Below, piece after piece: positions 33,977 to 43,986 of a DNA stretch of 64,000 nt (the stretch's first letter is position 1; each line of letters begins with the position of its first letter). Under the pieces are notes generated by a model. The model did not search any database and was not told where the DNA came from. It saw nothing but the letters and a program-made list of their open reading frames with translations. The stretch covers positions 46,069,500 to 46,133,499 of the forward strand of contig OY987302.1 in the NCBI GenBank assembly GCA_963920635.1, given 5' to 3'. The DNA comes from Pseudeuparius sepicola. Taxonomy: Eukaryota; Arthropoda; Insecta; Coleoptera; Anthribidae. Both the position numbers and the translations under genes were made by a program.

Positions 33977-35535
33977 CAGACTGTCTCAGACTCGATGTCC
34001 CAGGGCATAGAGGAATCTACTACGTAGTAGATTATCTTCTATTCCCAGGGTTACTATGAGCGAATGAAAAGTACAAAACAAAAATAGTTGACATGGCTTT
34101 ATATCGGACAACTTTTGCTAACTTTTGCACTGAAAACTGCTTTTGGAAAGTTCGAAAAAAACGGATATAACAAATATTTTTCCCAAAAACATACATATTT
34201 TATCAGATACTTAGATAGATCGTGCATTTCTGATTGACTTTTGCTAAAGGAGTTTTTATATGTATTTCCTTTAAAAACCCAAAACAAGGAAATGGCCTGG
34301 TATAAATTTTGTCGGTGGAAATCGGTTAGCCAGGCATTTATAATTAGGTATCCACGAAAAACAGTTACTGATAGTTGGTAAAGCTATCTAAATTGTTATT
34401 ATTCATCTTAATAATAAAATATGGAACTATATCCATTATGGTAGTATATGCAAGAATAAGGAAAAAAAACTAGCACGCTCAAACAAAACAAATGTAATAT
34501 AAGTACTTATAATTAATTTAATTAATTAGGTATTTATTTATATAACTTATTTTCGATATGACAACCGCCTTCTGCTACACATAAATCTAATCAACGCCTG
34601 ACTTGTAATTGAGTAGCCTCTTGCCCTCTTTAAAGTATTAGGGGTGACTTCTTGGCAGGCAATACTATTTTTTTCTTTAAAATGGTTAACTGTGACGGAG
34701 ACCTGTAAACTTTGTTTTTGAGGAGGCCCCAAAAAATCTAAGGAGGTAAAATCTGGCAACTTCCATAGCTATCCTATGGGATCGTTTATCTCCAACCATC
34801 GATTTTCATATCTCTCATTCAAAAAAATTATCTACACTATATGCTTTATGAGGAAGAGCTCCATCGTGCTAAAACCACATAGGTCTTCTCAGCTGCAGAG
34901 GCACATTTTCAAGAATAACCGGAAGTTCGTCTTGCAAAAAGCGCAAATATTTTCATCCATCCAACACTCCTCATAAAAGTACGGTCCAATTAAATGACGA
35001 CCAATCATACCACACCATAATATATTCACACCCAAGTGCCCCTGATTATGAATTGTGTTAACAAAATGAGGGTTTTTTGTTGACCAATAATGTTTATTTC
35101 TTTTGTTTGGCAACCCATTCCTCGCTAAGCGACTTTCATCTGTCCAAAGAATGTGATTGAAAAGCCGATTGCAACTATATTGCGCTATAGCAACCAGAGC
35201 AATACTTAGGCAATACGATGTTATTAATAATAATTGAAAAACCAGTACTTTTGACTGTTTTATGTATTTGACATTACAGTGCGCTAAATTTTCCGCACTA
35301 GAAAGCAAATTGTTTTGAGTTTCCGCCCACCTGTAGAAAAAATATTTTACAACGCTCAAACTATCAGTTGTTTTTTGTGGATGAATATTCAATAAAGTAT
35401 TATGGTTCTGGGGAAAATATTTTTATGACGTCCTATCCGGTTTTTTCGAACGTTCCAAAAGCAAGTCCATATGTCAATTGTTTTGTACTTTTTGCTCACT
35501 CATAGTAACCAAGGCATCGAGTCTGAGACACCCCG
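33977..35535 (-). mobile_element. Decayed mariner-like element with its transposase remnant
   Basis: The terminal repeats pair TGTCTCAGACTCGATG (33982) with CATCGAGTCTGAGACA (35515), each next to TA (33975-33976 and 35536-35537). The pairing extends inward through GGTTACTATGAGCGAATGAA (about 34050) and its inverse near 35500. A 20-bp perfect palindrome (34014-34033) interrupts the left repeat. A broken DDE transposase fills the interior on the minus strand. At 1.56 kb it has the usual size for a mariner/Tc1 element. It is inserted in the first visible scratch intron, opposite to the gene. Confidence 0.75.
34547..35300 (-). pseudogene. Broken mariner-like DDE transposase
   Basis: Read on the minus strand, the order of catalytic motifs is HILWTDESRL (first Asp, about 35150), NKRNKHYWSTKNPH, NILWCGMIGRHLIGPYFYEE, ELPVILENVPL with RRPMWF-stop-HDGALPH (second Asp, about 34870), then LPDFTSLDFL (the PDxTxLDF motif with the third acid, about 34745). 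ACQEVTPNTLKRARG near 34640 matches the C-terminal region of such proteins. An in-frame stop sits just before HDGA and at least one frameshift separates the last motif, so it is inactive. The N-terminal DNA-binding domain is not recognisable in the part beyond 35300. Confidence 0.8.
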
Positions 35536-35537
35536 TA

Positions 35538-36100
35538 GTACAGTTGGTTGATAGGACTCAAAATAATTAAAAAAATTCCTGTAACAACTTACACCTCCTA
35601 AAATTAATTGCTCCAGAAATCTTAAATTTTTTACACTTAAGTTATTTTTGAGTGAGAAGCTAGCGCTTGCAACGTCTTTGAAACTATAGGTGGGAGTTTT
35701 TGGTAGAGGATGTTTTTGATCACAACTTGTTTGCCATTGGCAAACCATTTTTTGGTTATTATTTTGCTTTACCTTTATTTCAGGACACCCTGTGTAACTA
35801 GACATGCATACTCATAGACCTATACGTCTATTACCTACTACAAAATAAATAAGTTAAAAAAAAGTATAGATATTGTATAACTACCATGGAATGGCACTTC
35901 ATTTCCGAGGAGATACAATAGCTTCCTAATTCTTTATGGGACACAATTATGCAAATATATTGGTGGTCACATGTTGCATTATGCCAGATTGACATAGTAT
36001 ATTCCTGCTGCTCCTTTCTCGGTGTATTTCAAAATTAACTATACATAAGCATAGTTTGCTTCTGCAAGTTTCTAATACATTATTCATTGATCCTTTCCAG
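35538..36100 (+). other. Scratch intron, right part
   Basis: A lone terminus-like GGACACCCTGTGTAAC occurs at 35783-35798. The sequence otherwise shows nothing recognised. The intron ends with the acceptor GATCCTTTCCAG at 36100. Confidence 0.5.
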
Positions 36101-36289
36101 GTGCATCAACCACGACAATTAAAAGAAGAATTTCAACTTTCAAAACCAGCAACACCCGCCCCGACGACACCGACGTCTGTGGTAGTGACACCATGTTACA
36201 CCCAGCCAATTGTCTACGTGGTACAAATGCCCTCCACAGTACCAACGCCTCCAACGTCGGAATGTTCTTCCGATGCAGAGAACATTCAG
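36101..36289 (+). CDS. scrt: Scratch-family gene, second visible exon
   Basis: The acceptor TCCTTTCCAG precedes 36101 and the donor GTAAGTGCG follows 36289. The exon is 63 complete codons in phase 0, so it joins the exons on both sides without changing frame. It encodes VHQPRQLKEEFQLSKPATPA at its start, then a proline/threonine/valine-rich stretch, and ends with TPPTSECSSDAENIQ. The TPPTSECSSD block is the sort of short conserved motif found in Scratch/Snail N-terminal regions. There is no folded domain; it is probably disordered and serves as a regulatory linker or contact region for co-repressors, which is inference. Confidence 0.8.
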
Positions 36290-36884
36290 GTAAGTGCGCC
36301 TATAGGGACAGGTTGTCCTCAGGAATTAGAATTTTCTGAAGACAGAGGCAAACTTTTCAAGCTTTTCTTAATTATTATTAGCTGAAAGGAAATTATATAT
36401 ACAATTTTTATTTATTTATTATTATGCCGGCAAAATAACCTCCACTTCCCTGTATGCACCCTTGAATACGAAGGTCTGGAACCTTTTTGAACTAATCATT
36501 TTCGACTAAGTTCTATAGGAACTGTTCTAACATATCTATATATTCAATGTTAATGCAGTTTTTAACGTTTTATTTGGTGCGGTATGTCATTCTTACTTGA
36601 GACTGTTTTTACAGTAAAGCATAAGCAGAACAAATTTCCCCTTGAAGATGAATTTCAAACTGCATCAGGATTTATGCCTGTAATCACATGGACAGTAATT
36701 TTGCAGTATAACTTAAAATTACCGGATCATTGTTTCATTGAACAAAAAAAACAGATAGTTTTTTTTTTCAATTTGCTTCCACAGCAGCTATGTAAGTATA
36801 GTCTCTATTCCTGTTCTATTGGAACACCTGATAGTTAAGCTACGCAAGGAAACTTTTATCTAACTTTTAATTTTATCTTTCCAG
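36290..36884 (+). other. Scratch intron, 595 bp
   Basis: The intron runs GTAAGTGCG to TTATCTTTCCAG. An 84-codon frame inside (36584-36838) starts at an ATG but has no recognisable domain and lies wholly between the splice sites; I treat it as chance. Confidence 0.7.
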
Positions 36885-37211
36885 ATTTGCACAAGGCTAA
36901 CGTCACAAGGTTCCACCCCTACCGTACAGCTACTCACCTCCTCAGACGCGTCACCAGATGACATCATCATCCTGCCTTTGTCTCCAGATCCAGATGGAAT
37001 TGGGACGACGTTGCCAAGCAGCGGACGTAACGTGGTGGTGGTGAGACAAAGTGACTCCATCATGGCGACTTCTCCCGTCGATATTCCAGACAAAAGGAAG
37101 CGGAAGCGAAGCAGAAGAGCAGAAGAAGCGGCGGAGATGGAAACAATGCTGCCGGTGGTCGACCAAGAGTCGAACAGGCAAGTTGGAGCTTTATCGGCGT
37201 CCTTGAAAACG
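36885..37211 (+). CDS. scrt: Scratch-family gene, third visible exon
   Basis: The acceptor TATCTTTCCAG precedes 36885 and the donor GTAAGATGG follows 37211. The exon has 109 complete codons in phase 0. It opens ICTRLTSQGSTPTVQLLTSS, continues with an acidic/proline stretch (SPDDIIILPLSPDPDG), then a basic run DKRKRKRSRRAEEAAEM that would serve as a nuclear localisation signal, and ends GALSASLKT. No catalytic or DNA-binding fold is seen. Together with the previous exons it forms a long, low-complexity region in front of the fingers. Overlapping minus-strand frames of 76-158 codons in the same place are shadows. Confidence 0.8.
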
Positions 37212-37780
37212 GTAAGATGGAACGACACAAAAACGAAACCGCGCATGCTTCTGACAGTTTCAAACGTGAAGTTATACCCCCAGATAACAATTATCTTCGT
37301 GTGTTCTGTTTGTGATTGATCGTAAAACCTCTGCAAAATGTCACCAAACTTAAATCGAATAAACGCATTTTTTTACAACCGTGCACCATGACTAGTAATA
37401 TTTGTAGAGAATTTGATTGGAATACAAGGCCCACCATTTATTGTTGAAATCTGTTATCATCACAATTGTTGTGGTTTCAACGCAACACAAGTCCCGGATA
37501 ATAAAATTGTGAGCTATCTTATATAAAAATTGCACATTAATTTTGCTATTGGGCATAAAAAACTATAAGGCAATTTGACTAATTAAAACTAAGAACTGGA
37601 TATTTAGAAACTACAAGACTAAATTATTTTTTCCACATATCTACAGTTAAAAAAAGACTACATCGTGGCTGGCTGAATCATCCTGTATGACCATTTACAC
37701 GCTTGAATTGATTAACTTCCCCTCCTATGAGAACGGGCCTATTTGATCCGAAATTTTCATAGCAGTGGTTCGGTTACCAG
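37212..37780 (+). other. Scratch intron, start of the 13.2-kb intron
   Basis: The last intron runs from 37212 to 50392. Up to the hAT-like MITE at 37781 no repeat is recognised, apart from a terminus-like AATCATCCTGTATG at about 37676. Confidence 0.5.
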
Positions 37781-38452
37781 TAGAGATTCATGGCTTGATT
37801 TGATATTCAAGCTACTTGACTTGACTTGACTTGAAATCAAGTCAAGTTCAAGTCAAGTAGTAATTTTCCAATATCAAGTCAAGTCAAGTATTTATTTCTC
37901 AAGTAATTGAAAAATCAAGTTTTTCTTGAAGCTACTTGATTATTTGATTATCAATTTCACATTTTATTATCAGTTAGGACAGTTAGGTAAATAATAATAA
38001 TAAACCTTTGCATTGTACACTTTTTTTGCAAATCTAGGAAAGAACAAAAATAAACTATTTTAAGTCCGTACCAAAACTATCTGTATAGTCTGTGTAACAC
38101 CAAAAACTTCTATTTGTTTCACGTTAACACCGTTCAAAGCACTTTTTTTTTCTTAATATATAAACATTTTTCTCGGAAACTTGGTTCTTATTTTGTGTGT
38201 TAATAATAAATAAACATGTTCACAAGCAAAAGTAAATTAATTTTATTTTATTGCCAATTTTAGAGATTCATGGCTTGACTTGATATTCAAGCTACTTGAC
38301 ATGACTTGACTTGGAATCAAGTCAAGTTCAAGTCAGGTAGTAATTTTCCAATATCAAGCCAAGTCAAATATTTAATTTGTCAAAAGCTTGATTTTCAAGT
38401 CAAGTCAAGTTATTTGTTAAAATGTCAAGCTACTTGACTTGATGAAACCCTA
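37781..38452. mobile_element. hAT-like MITE rich in CAAGT/ACTTG motifs
   Basis: The ends are TAGAGATTCATGG and the inverse of TAGGGTTTCATC, nine of the first eleven bases agreeing. The flanks are GTTACCAG (37773-37780) and GTTACCAC (38453-38460), an 8-bp target duplication with one change. The interior is filled with ACTTGACTTG and its inverse. A stretch of about 105 bp, from TAGAGATTCATGGCTTGA, is directly repeated at 37781 and 38261. No transposase is encoded. Confidence 0.65.
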
Positions 38453-38459
38453 GTTACCA

Positions 38460-38870
38460 CTCCGGCCGACGGCCGTTTGAAAAGCGCCTAATTCCAGTGT
38501 TTCTCATAAATCCGGGACGGATCCAATATAGTTGAAAGCACCGAATTCCCCACGAAAACAAACCGCTTTGCCGGTTTTTGTAGCGGCGAAGGAGCGGGGA
38601 AATCGATATTGCTGTTATTCTCGATCTGTCATAGAGAAATTACAGCGGTCCCTTCTTCTGGCAAAACTATCCAGGGTCACGTCGTTGCGCCCGTTATTTA
38701 TTGCCACGTCACAATCTCCAAAAACAAGTTTCCATTCAGGACGGTTGCCAGTTTTAATCGTTGTAATGCATTTTCCCAATATTTTACCTCCATGAAATAT
38801 TGCACCTATTTACTGCGGCGTCCGCAATTTAGAGCTTGTCCGCTGTAAACTTTCGGATCAAATTTCTGGC
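38460..38870. other. Intronic GC-richer, apparently unique patch
   Basis: The sequence between the MITE and the retrotransposon has no partner elsewhere in the window and is less AT-rich than other intron DNA (GGCCGACGGCCGTTTG at about 38463, GGAGCGGGGAAATCG at about 38591). Two overlapping plus-strand frames lack domains. It may be an intronic regulatory element of scratch, based only on composition and lack of repeats. Confidence 0.3.
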
Positions 38871-38932
38871 TGTTGTTTCCAACAATAAAATCAATATGAT
38901 CACGTCTAGTAGTTTAGCATAGCATAGTGTAG

Positions 38933-40715
38933 TGTAACGGGTTCACAAGCGCAGAACCGCCGTCACAATTTTCTCCCAGATTTAACTAACTAGAGAGCAT
39001 GAGTTCTGTACTTTTAGGGTAGGTATTATTTCAAACTAATAGATTTCAATAACGATCTTGGACCCCCTTCCTTAATTATCTATTTACACAGCTTTTTTTA
39101 CAATATATTACAAAATTTGGGTATAAAGCTCAAGAAGCTTTAATAAACCTTATCAGTAAAAAAATTAATCTAACAGCTACTGAGTGCTCTTTTAACACCT
39201 ATTTGTATTCTTAAATTTTATCAGGATACTTAGCGGTACCGGTATGTAAGTACAAAAGCGAAGGTTGCCAGCGGTCTCAGCTGACAAAGGCAAGTAGGTA
39301 CACCTCTGGTATTATATCAGGCAACCTCTAGGTAGGTAGGTAAGCCCAAAATTACTATTATCCACATTCAAAAACCCTAAAATAGTTCCTTCATTTTAGG
39401 AAAAATAAATAAACCATTTAAAAGATTACCTTTCCACAATAACAATCCAAGTTTTATTCGAGACACCCTGTTTCACCAGGCAACGGTACTCACGATCTTA
39501 ATTCTGAAATTAGTACTTATATTGAAAGGAAAAATCTAACCTATTTATTACTCACTTGACGGAAAGGGTTTCCAAATAGACAAGGGAGTTGTCGCGCTAA
39601 CAATAATTATTATTGATACTGAAAATGAAAGCAATTAAGTGCTATTGGTTGGTAGAAGCACTTCGGCAGTCTAGAAAAAAAACAACAACAACAACGTCAA
39701 CTTGAAGAAGTCGTCATTTGAAGGTCAAACTCACCGATACGTAGTTCGTGAAGTCACATCCCAATTAAGGCGGTTAAACACAACATACGATCGCACTTTA
39801 CTAGTGCATTTCACTGTGCTATCCGGAAACGTTGTTTAAAAAAAAATCCTCAAAACGAGTGGAGCCCCAAAATTTCTTCAAACTCCATTAAATTCGAAAC
39901 AACCACTTCACGAACCAAACGTGCTAGCCGGCGGATTTGGAGAGAGAGAGCGCAAGCGCCCCAAGAGAGAAGACCTCTGTCGATCGCCAATCAGAACCCA
40001 TAACTTCCTTGGCCAATCAGCAGAGATATCTAAGTGATGGATAAATGACATTTGACAACCCTTCGACATTGACGTTTGACTGTGTCAAAGAACTGACATT
40101 TCAAATGCCCACGACAATAACAATTATTTACAACAATAATTATTGTGCCAGAGAAATAACACAAATAACCGAAATTCGCTAATTAAATAGCCCTAAAAAG
40201 CCAACAAGGTAAGTACCTATTTATTCGATGTTTTAAATTCCGATATACCATTCACATATAACCCCGTTGTGATAGTGTTTTCTGGAGTCTTTCCCAATCA
40301 AAATTTCTATTATCAACAAGTACAAATCGAAAGAAAATGAGTGTTAATTTTCTTACAGGAATACTGAACCGGTTACAACAAAAGGATTTCCGAAATTATC
40401 AATATAAACTTAGCTATATAAACGTAAATAAACAACCATGAAGAGGACGAATACTGCAAGATAACTCCCAGAACGAAATAAATAATGAACAACCTCGACA
40501 AAACTATACACAAAAATAAATACACCTACGATAACATTATCATTTTATTTCAGGAATTTTTTTTTTGAACATATTTCTACCGAATTATGCGAGGCAGCAG
40601 ATAACCCGGCGGATTCACCAAAAATAAAATTAAAAATACCATGAATTTATTAAAGAGTATTAATGAAATAAAACCTTTTATTGGAAATTTAAGGTGCTTA
40701 AATTCACACGTAACA
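38933..40715 (-). repeat. 3' LTR of the retrotransposon (left copy)
   Basis: 1,783 bp, TGTAACGG...TAACA in plus-strand reading. It lacks the AGGTAAGTTTAAATTCGGC block of the other LTR and has TACACAAA in its place near 40507. A GA-rich tract (GGAGAGAGAGAGCGCAAGCG, about 39939) is present in both LTRs and could bind GAGA-type factors. Confidence 0.9.
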
Positions 40716-40790
40716 GCTCCACCAAAACTCCCCAAAAAAAAAACGAAGTTTTTTTTTTTTTCTTTTTTCCTTTTCCCCCTTCTTAATCAT
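40716..40790 (-). other. Purine-rich tract next to the 3' LTR
   Basis: On the minus strand the sequence before the 3' LTR is rich in A and G (runs of A with GGGGAG and GGTGGAGC). It is the expected place for the plus-strand primer; the exact tract is not certain. Confidence 0.45.
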
Positions 40791-43700
40791 CTGAAACCGG
40801 ATGTGGCTTCAAATCCTTTACGTGCCAATTCCCAATTGACACTCCTTGGTCATTAACCAACTCATATATACAATATCCCACTTTCTTTTTAATGCGAAAT
40901 GGTCCGCAAAACTTCCCTGCTAATTTAGCTGTAAAATAATTCGCTTTATCCGATTGAACATAATTTCTTTTCCATACAACATCACCTATGTCATACGAAA
41001 CATTGCGTCTACGCAAATTGTAGACTTTGCGTGAACGTTCCAAACCTTTTTCAAGTTTCTTCCTAACCCAGTTTCTTAGTTTCTCCAACTCTCGACTTCG
41101 CTCTAAAGAATTTTGCTTAGAGTCATCTAGATCTTCCTGAGGTGATGAAGAATATTCTCGTCCGTCTGTAACCATCTCAAACCCGAAGTTCACGAAATAT
41201 GGCGTTTGATTAGTCACTTCGTGTTTAGCACTCCGGAGCGCACATCCGATCTCTGCAATGTGCTCATCCCATCGGCGATGATTTTCGGCGACATATGCCG
41301 TTAACATTGTTTTAATAACCCGGTTAACACGTTCTGTGGGGTTGCATTGAGGCGAATAATTGGCAGTGAAAACAATCCTAACTCCAAATTGTTGACATAG
41401 AGACTGAAAGTGTTTACTCTTGTACTGCACTCCGTTGTCGCACTTTAAAATCTTCGGAACACCGAATAACATAAAGACATGATCTTTCAAAATTTTTGAG
41501 ATTGCAGGCGCAGTCGGATGGCGTAATGGAAAAATGAGAGTGAACTTACTGAAGGTATCAGTCACGACTAGAATATGCATGTTGCCGGATACACTTTTTG
41601 GAAATGGACCACAGAGGTCCGTTGAAATAACTTGCCATGGGCGAGTCGGAATGACAGGTTTACCCATAAAACCACCTGGTTTCTTCTGTTCAGGTTTAAT
41701 TCGTAAACAAGTGATACATTTAGAGACATATCTGCTGATATCACTTCGCATGAAAGGCCAGAAATAACGTTCCGCGACTCTATGATATGTCTTATACGTG
41801 CCTAAATGACCCGCAGTCGTTGAGTCATGACACTTATTTAAAACAGATTTACGAAAATCCTTTGGTACAACCATTTTCCAGAAGTCCAAGTTAGTGCGCA
41901 AATTCGGAAAATCTGGTTCGACGTATTTATAAATTTTGTTACCTTCGATACGCCATTTAGCATACTTAAGAGGGTTTGAAGCAATTTTCGACCGTAGATT
42001 AGTAAACCATTTATCTTTTACATGGGAGAAATTAAAAGTTTCATCGCCCTCGGACTCGATATTATTAGCAACAATTTCTCCACTAAGGTCTAAAGCTCGC
42101 GACAGGGTATCTGGCACAACATTATCTTTGCCCTTTCTGTGGATTACTTCATAATTAAACTGCTGCAGGCGCAAAGCCCATCGACCCAACCGACCTTGAG
42201 GGTCTTTTAAATTTTCCAACCACAATAGCGAGTGGCAATCCGTAATCACAAAAAATTTATACCCATCTAAGTAACACTTTAAGGCTTCTACACTCCATAA
42301 AACTGCAAGACATTCACGCTCGACGCTAGAATAATTCCTCTCGGCTTTGTTGAGCACCCGCGAAAGATAGCAAATTACGTGTTCTTTGTCACCGTATCGT
42401 TGTGTTAGGACCGCTCCAAGTCCATATGCAGAAGCGTCGGTTTGAAGGTAGAAAGGGTATTCAAAATTAGGAGAAGACAATATGGGAGCGCTAACTAAAG
42501 CATCCTTAATTTTTTGAAACGAATTCTCGCATTGCTCACTCCAAACGAAAGGTTTTCCTTTACGAAGTAACACGCAAAGTGGAGCGATCAAATCAGAATA
42601 GTTTTCCACGAAACGTCGGTACCAACCTATCATACCCAATACTCGTCGAACTTCAGTGACAGTCTTTGGTCTGGGCAAGTTAACAATAGCCTCTATTTTC
42701 CCAGGATCTACTGAAAGACCGTTGCTATTAACAACATAACCTAAATATTTGAGCTCTGGTACACAAAAGGAACATTTTTCACGGTTAAGTGACAAATTTG
42801 CGGCTTCCAACCTTTTGAAAATTTCTGTCAGCAACTCCAAATGCTTCTCGAAAGTGGGCGTTGCCAACACAATATCGTCAAGATAGACGAATACGTATGG
42901 TTCAAGTTCCGGACCGAAAACATTATCCACAAGCCTCTGAAAAGTGGCAGGAGCATTATGCAAGCCAAACGGCATTCTGGTGTACTGAAACAAACCGCGA
43001 CCCGGAACAGTAAACGCGGTATACGGCTTACTACTATCTTCCAAAGCCACTTGCCAATAAGCACTGCGAATGTCCATCGTGGACAAGTACTTTGCCCCGC
43101 CTAACCTTCTAAGAATATTCGAAATGTAAGGCAGAGGGTACGCATCGCGTTCTGTCACTCTGTTCACTTTACGAAAATCAACGCAAAATCTCCATTCTCC
43201 ATTTTTCTTTGGCACCATAAGTATCGGCGATGACCACCCACTACTTGATTTCTCAATTATTCCTAATGCAAGCATACGATCTAATTCTTTGTCAATAAGG
43301 CCCTGTTTGAAAGGAGATACCGGATAATAACGTTGCTTAATCGGTTCTTTCTGAGTAACAACAATTTTATGCTGAACAGCATTAGTACACCCAAGTTTTG
43401 TGTCGTCAATCCTATCGAAATAAGCCTGAACAATTTCTTCAAGTCGTGTTTGTTGGTCTTGTTTTAGATCCGTCACAGCCTGTATCACAGAAACCTCTAC
43501 CGCGTCTATGACTCCCGAAGAGAAATACCATTCGCCCTTACGGACATCTGGGACTAGACCTACACGTTTCCAAAATTCGATGCCTAACACTAATGTATGT
43601 CTCAGATACGGAACAACATACACATCCATGACCGTCACAACATCTTTCAAACGTATCGGTATAGTAGCTATCCCTAAACATGGTCTATCCTCCCCATCAG

Positions 43701-43986
43701 CCATTAAACAGCAAATAGGTTGCGACACATCCAGCCTTACGCCCAAATTTCGTAAAATTTCCCAACCTTCGGTATTTATAAACACTTTATTGGCTCCACT
43801 GTCCAGCAAACCATATAGTTCCCGACCCAAAATCTCGACTCGAACATAAGGACATTCCCCGTCATCCAATTGAGCCAGTATATAATCGAGTATCGGCCTA
43901 CCCGGAAAAATTCCGATCGCTTTACAATTACAAGTCCGCGGAACAGCGCGATCGATTACTGTTCCCGGTGAGAGTTTTCCGAATTT
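40783..43986 (-). CDS. pol: Pol polyprotein (protease, RT, RNase H, integrase), expressed by -1 frameshift
   Basis: The open frame begins just after a stop at 43987-43989 and has no ATG before the protease, so it is probably translated as a Gag-Pol fusion by -1 shifting in the 31-base overlap with gag. A TTG at 43869 is only an apparent start. Counting residues from that TTG: aspartic protease with LLDSGA at about 21-26; reverse transcriptase with RMPFGLHNAPATFQ and the catalytic YLDD at 329-332; RNase H with TDASAYGLGAVL and TDCHSLLW; integrase with an HHCC zinc finger starting near 681, catalytic Asp in STDLCGPFP (about 750) and CDNG (about 811), and Glu in NPTERVN (about 847). The C-terminus holds a GPY/F-like module (AGKFCGPFRIKKK) and no chromodomain. 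There are no internal stops. Confidence 0.95.
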   Translation of the reverse strand, partial: KFGKLSPGTVIDRAVPRTCNCKAIGIFPGRPILDYILAQLDDGECPYVRVEILGRELYGLLDSGANKVFINTEGWEILRNLGVRLDVSQPICCLMADGEDRPCLGIATIPIRLKDVVTVMDVYVVPYLRHTLVLGIEFWKRVGLVPDVRKGEWYFSSGVIDAVEVSVIQAVTDLKQDQQTRLEEIVQAYFDRIDDTKLGCTNAVQHKIVVTQKEPIKQRYYPVSPFKQGLIDKELDRMLALGIIEKSSSGWSSPILMVPKKNGEWRFCVDFRKVNRVTERDAYPLPYISNILRRLGGAKYLSTMDIRSAYWQVALEDSSKPYTAFTVPGRGLFQYTRMPFGLHNAPATFQRLVDNVFGPELEPYVFVYLDDIVLATPTFEKHLELLTEIFKRLEAANLSLNREKCSFCVPELKYLGYVVNSNGLSVDPGKIEAIVNLPRPKTVTEVRRVLGMIGWYRRFVENYSDLIAPLCVLLRKGKPFVWSEQCENSFQKIKDALVSAPILSSPNFEYPFYLQTDASAYGLGAVLTQRYGDKEHVICYLSRVLNKAERNYSSVERECLAVLWSVEALKCYLDGYKFFVITDCHSLLWLENLKDPQGRLGRWALRLQQFNYEVIHRKGKDNVVPDTLSRALDLSGEIVANNIESEGDETFNFSHVKDKWFTNLRSKIASNPLKYAKWRIEGNKIYKYVEPDFPNLRTNLDFWKMVVPKDFRKSVLNKCHDSTTAGHLGTYKTYHRVAERYFWPFMRSDISRYVSKCITCLRIKPEQKKPGGFMGKPVIPTRPWQVISTDLCGPFPKSVSGNMHILVVTDTFSKFTLIFPLRHPTAPAISKILKDHVFMLFGVPKILKCDNGVQYKSKHFQSLCQQFGVRIVFTANYSPQCNPTERVNRVIKTMLTAYVAENHRRWDEHIAEIGCALRSAKHEVTNQTPYFVNFGFEMVTDGREYSSSPQEDLDDSKQNSLERSRELEKLRNWVRKKLEKGLERSRKVYNLRRRNVSYDIGDVVWKRNYVQSDKANYFTAKLAGKFCGPFRIKKKVGYCIYELVNDQGVSIGNWHVKDLKPHPVSDD
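43956..43986 (-). promoter_or_regulatory. Gag-pol overlap, candidate -1 frameshift region
   Basis: In gag frame the overlap reads GGT AAA AAT TCG GAA AAC TCT. Two A runs (T-AAA-AAT and G-GAA-AAC) could allow slippage; neither is a perfect X-XXY-YYZ heptamer. No pseudoknot was worked out. Confidence 0.5.

Noticed and set aside
36860..37336. 158-codon minus-strand frame opposite the third visible exon
   Set aside because: Shadow frame crossing both splice sites; the plus-strand exon explains the region.
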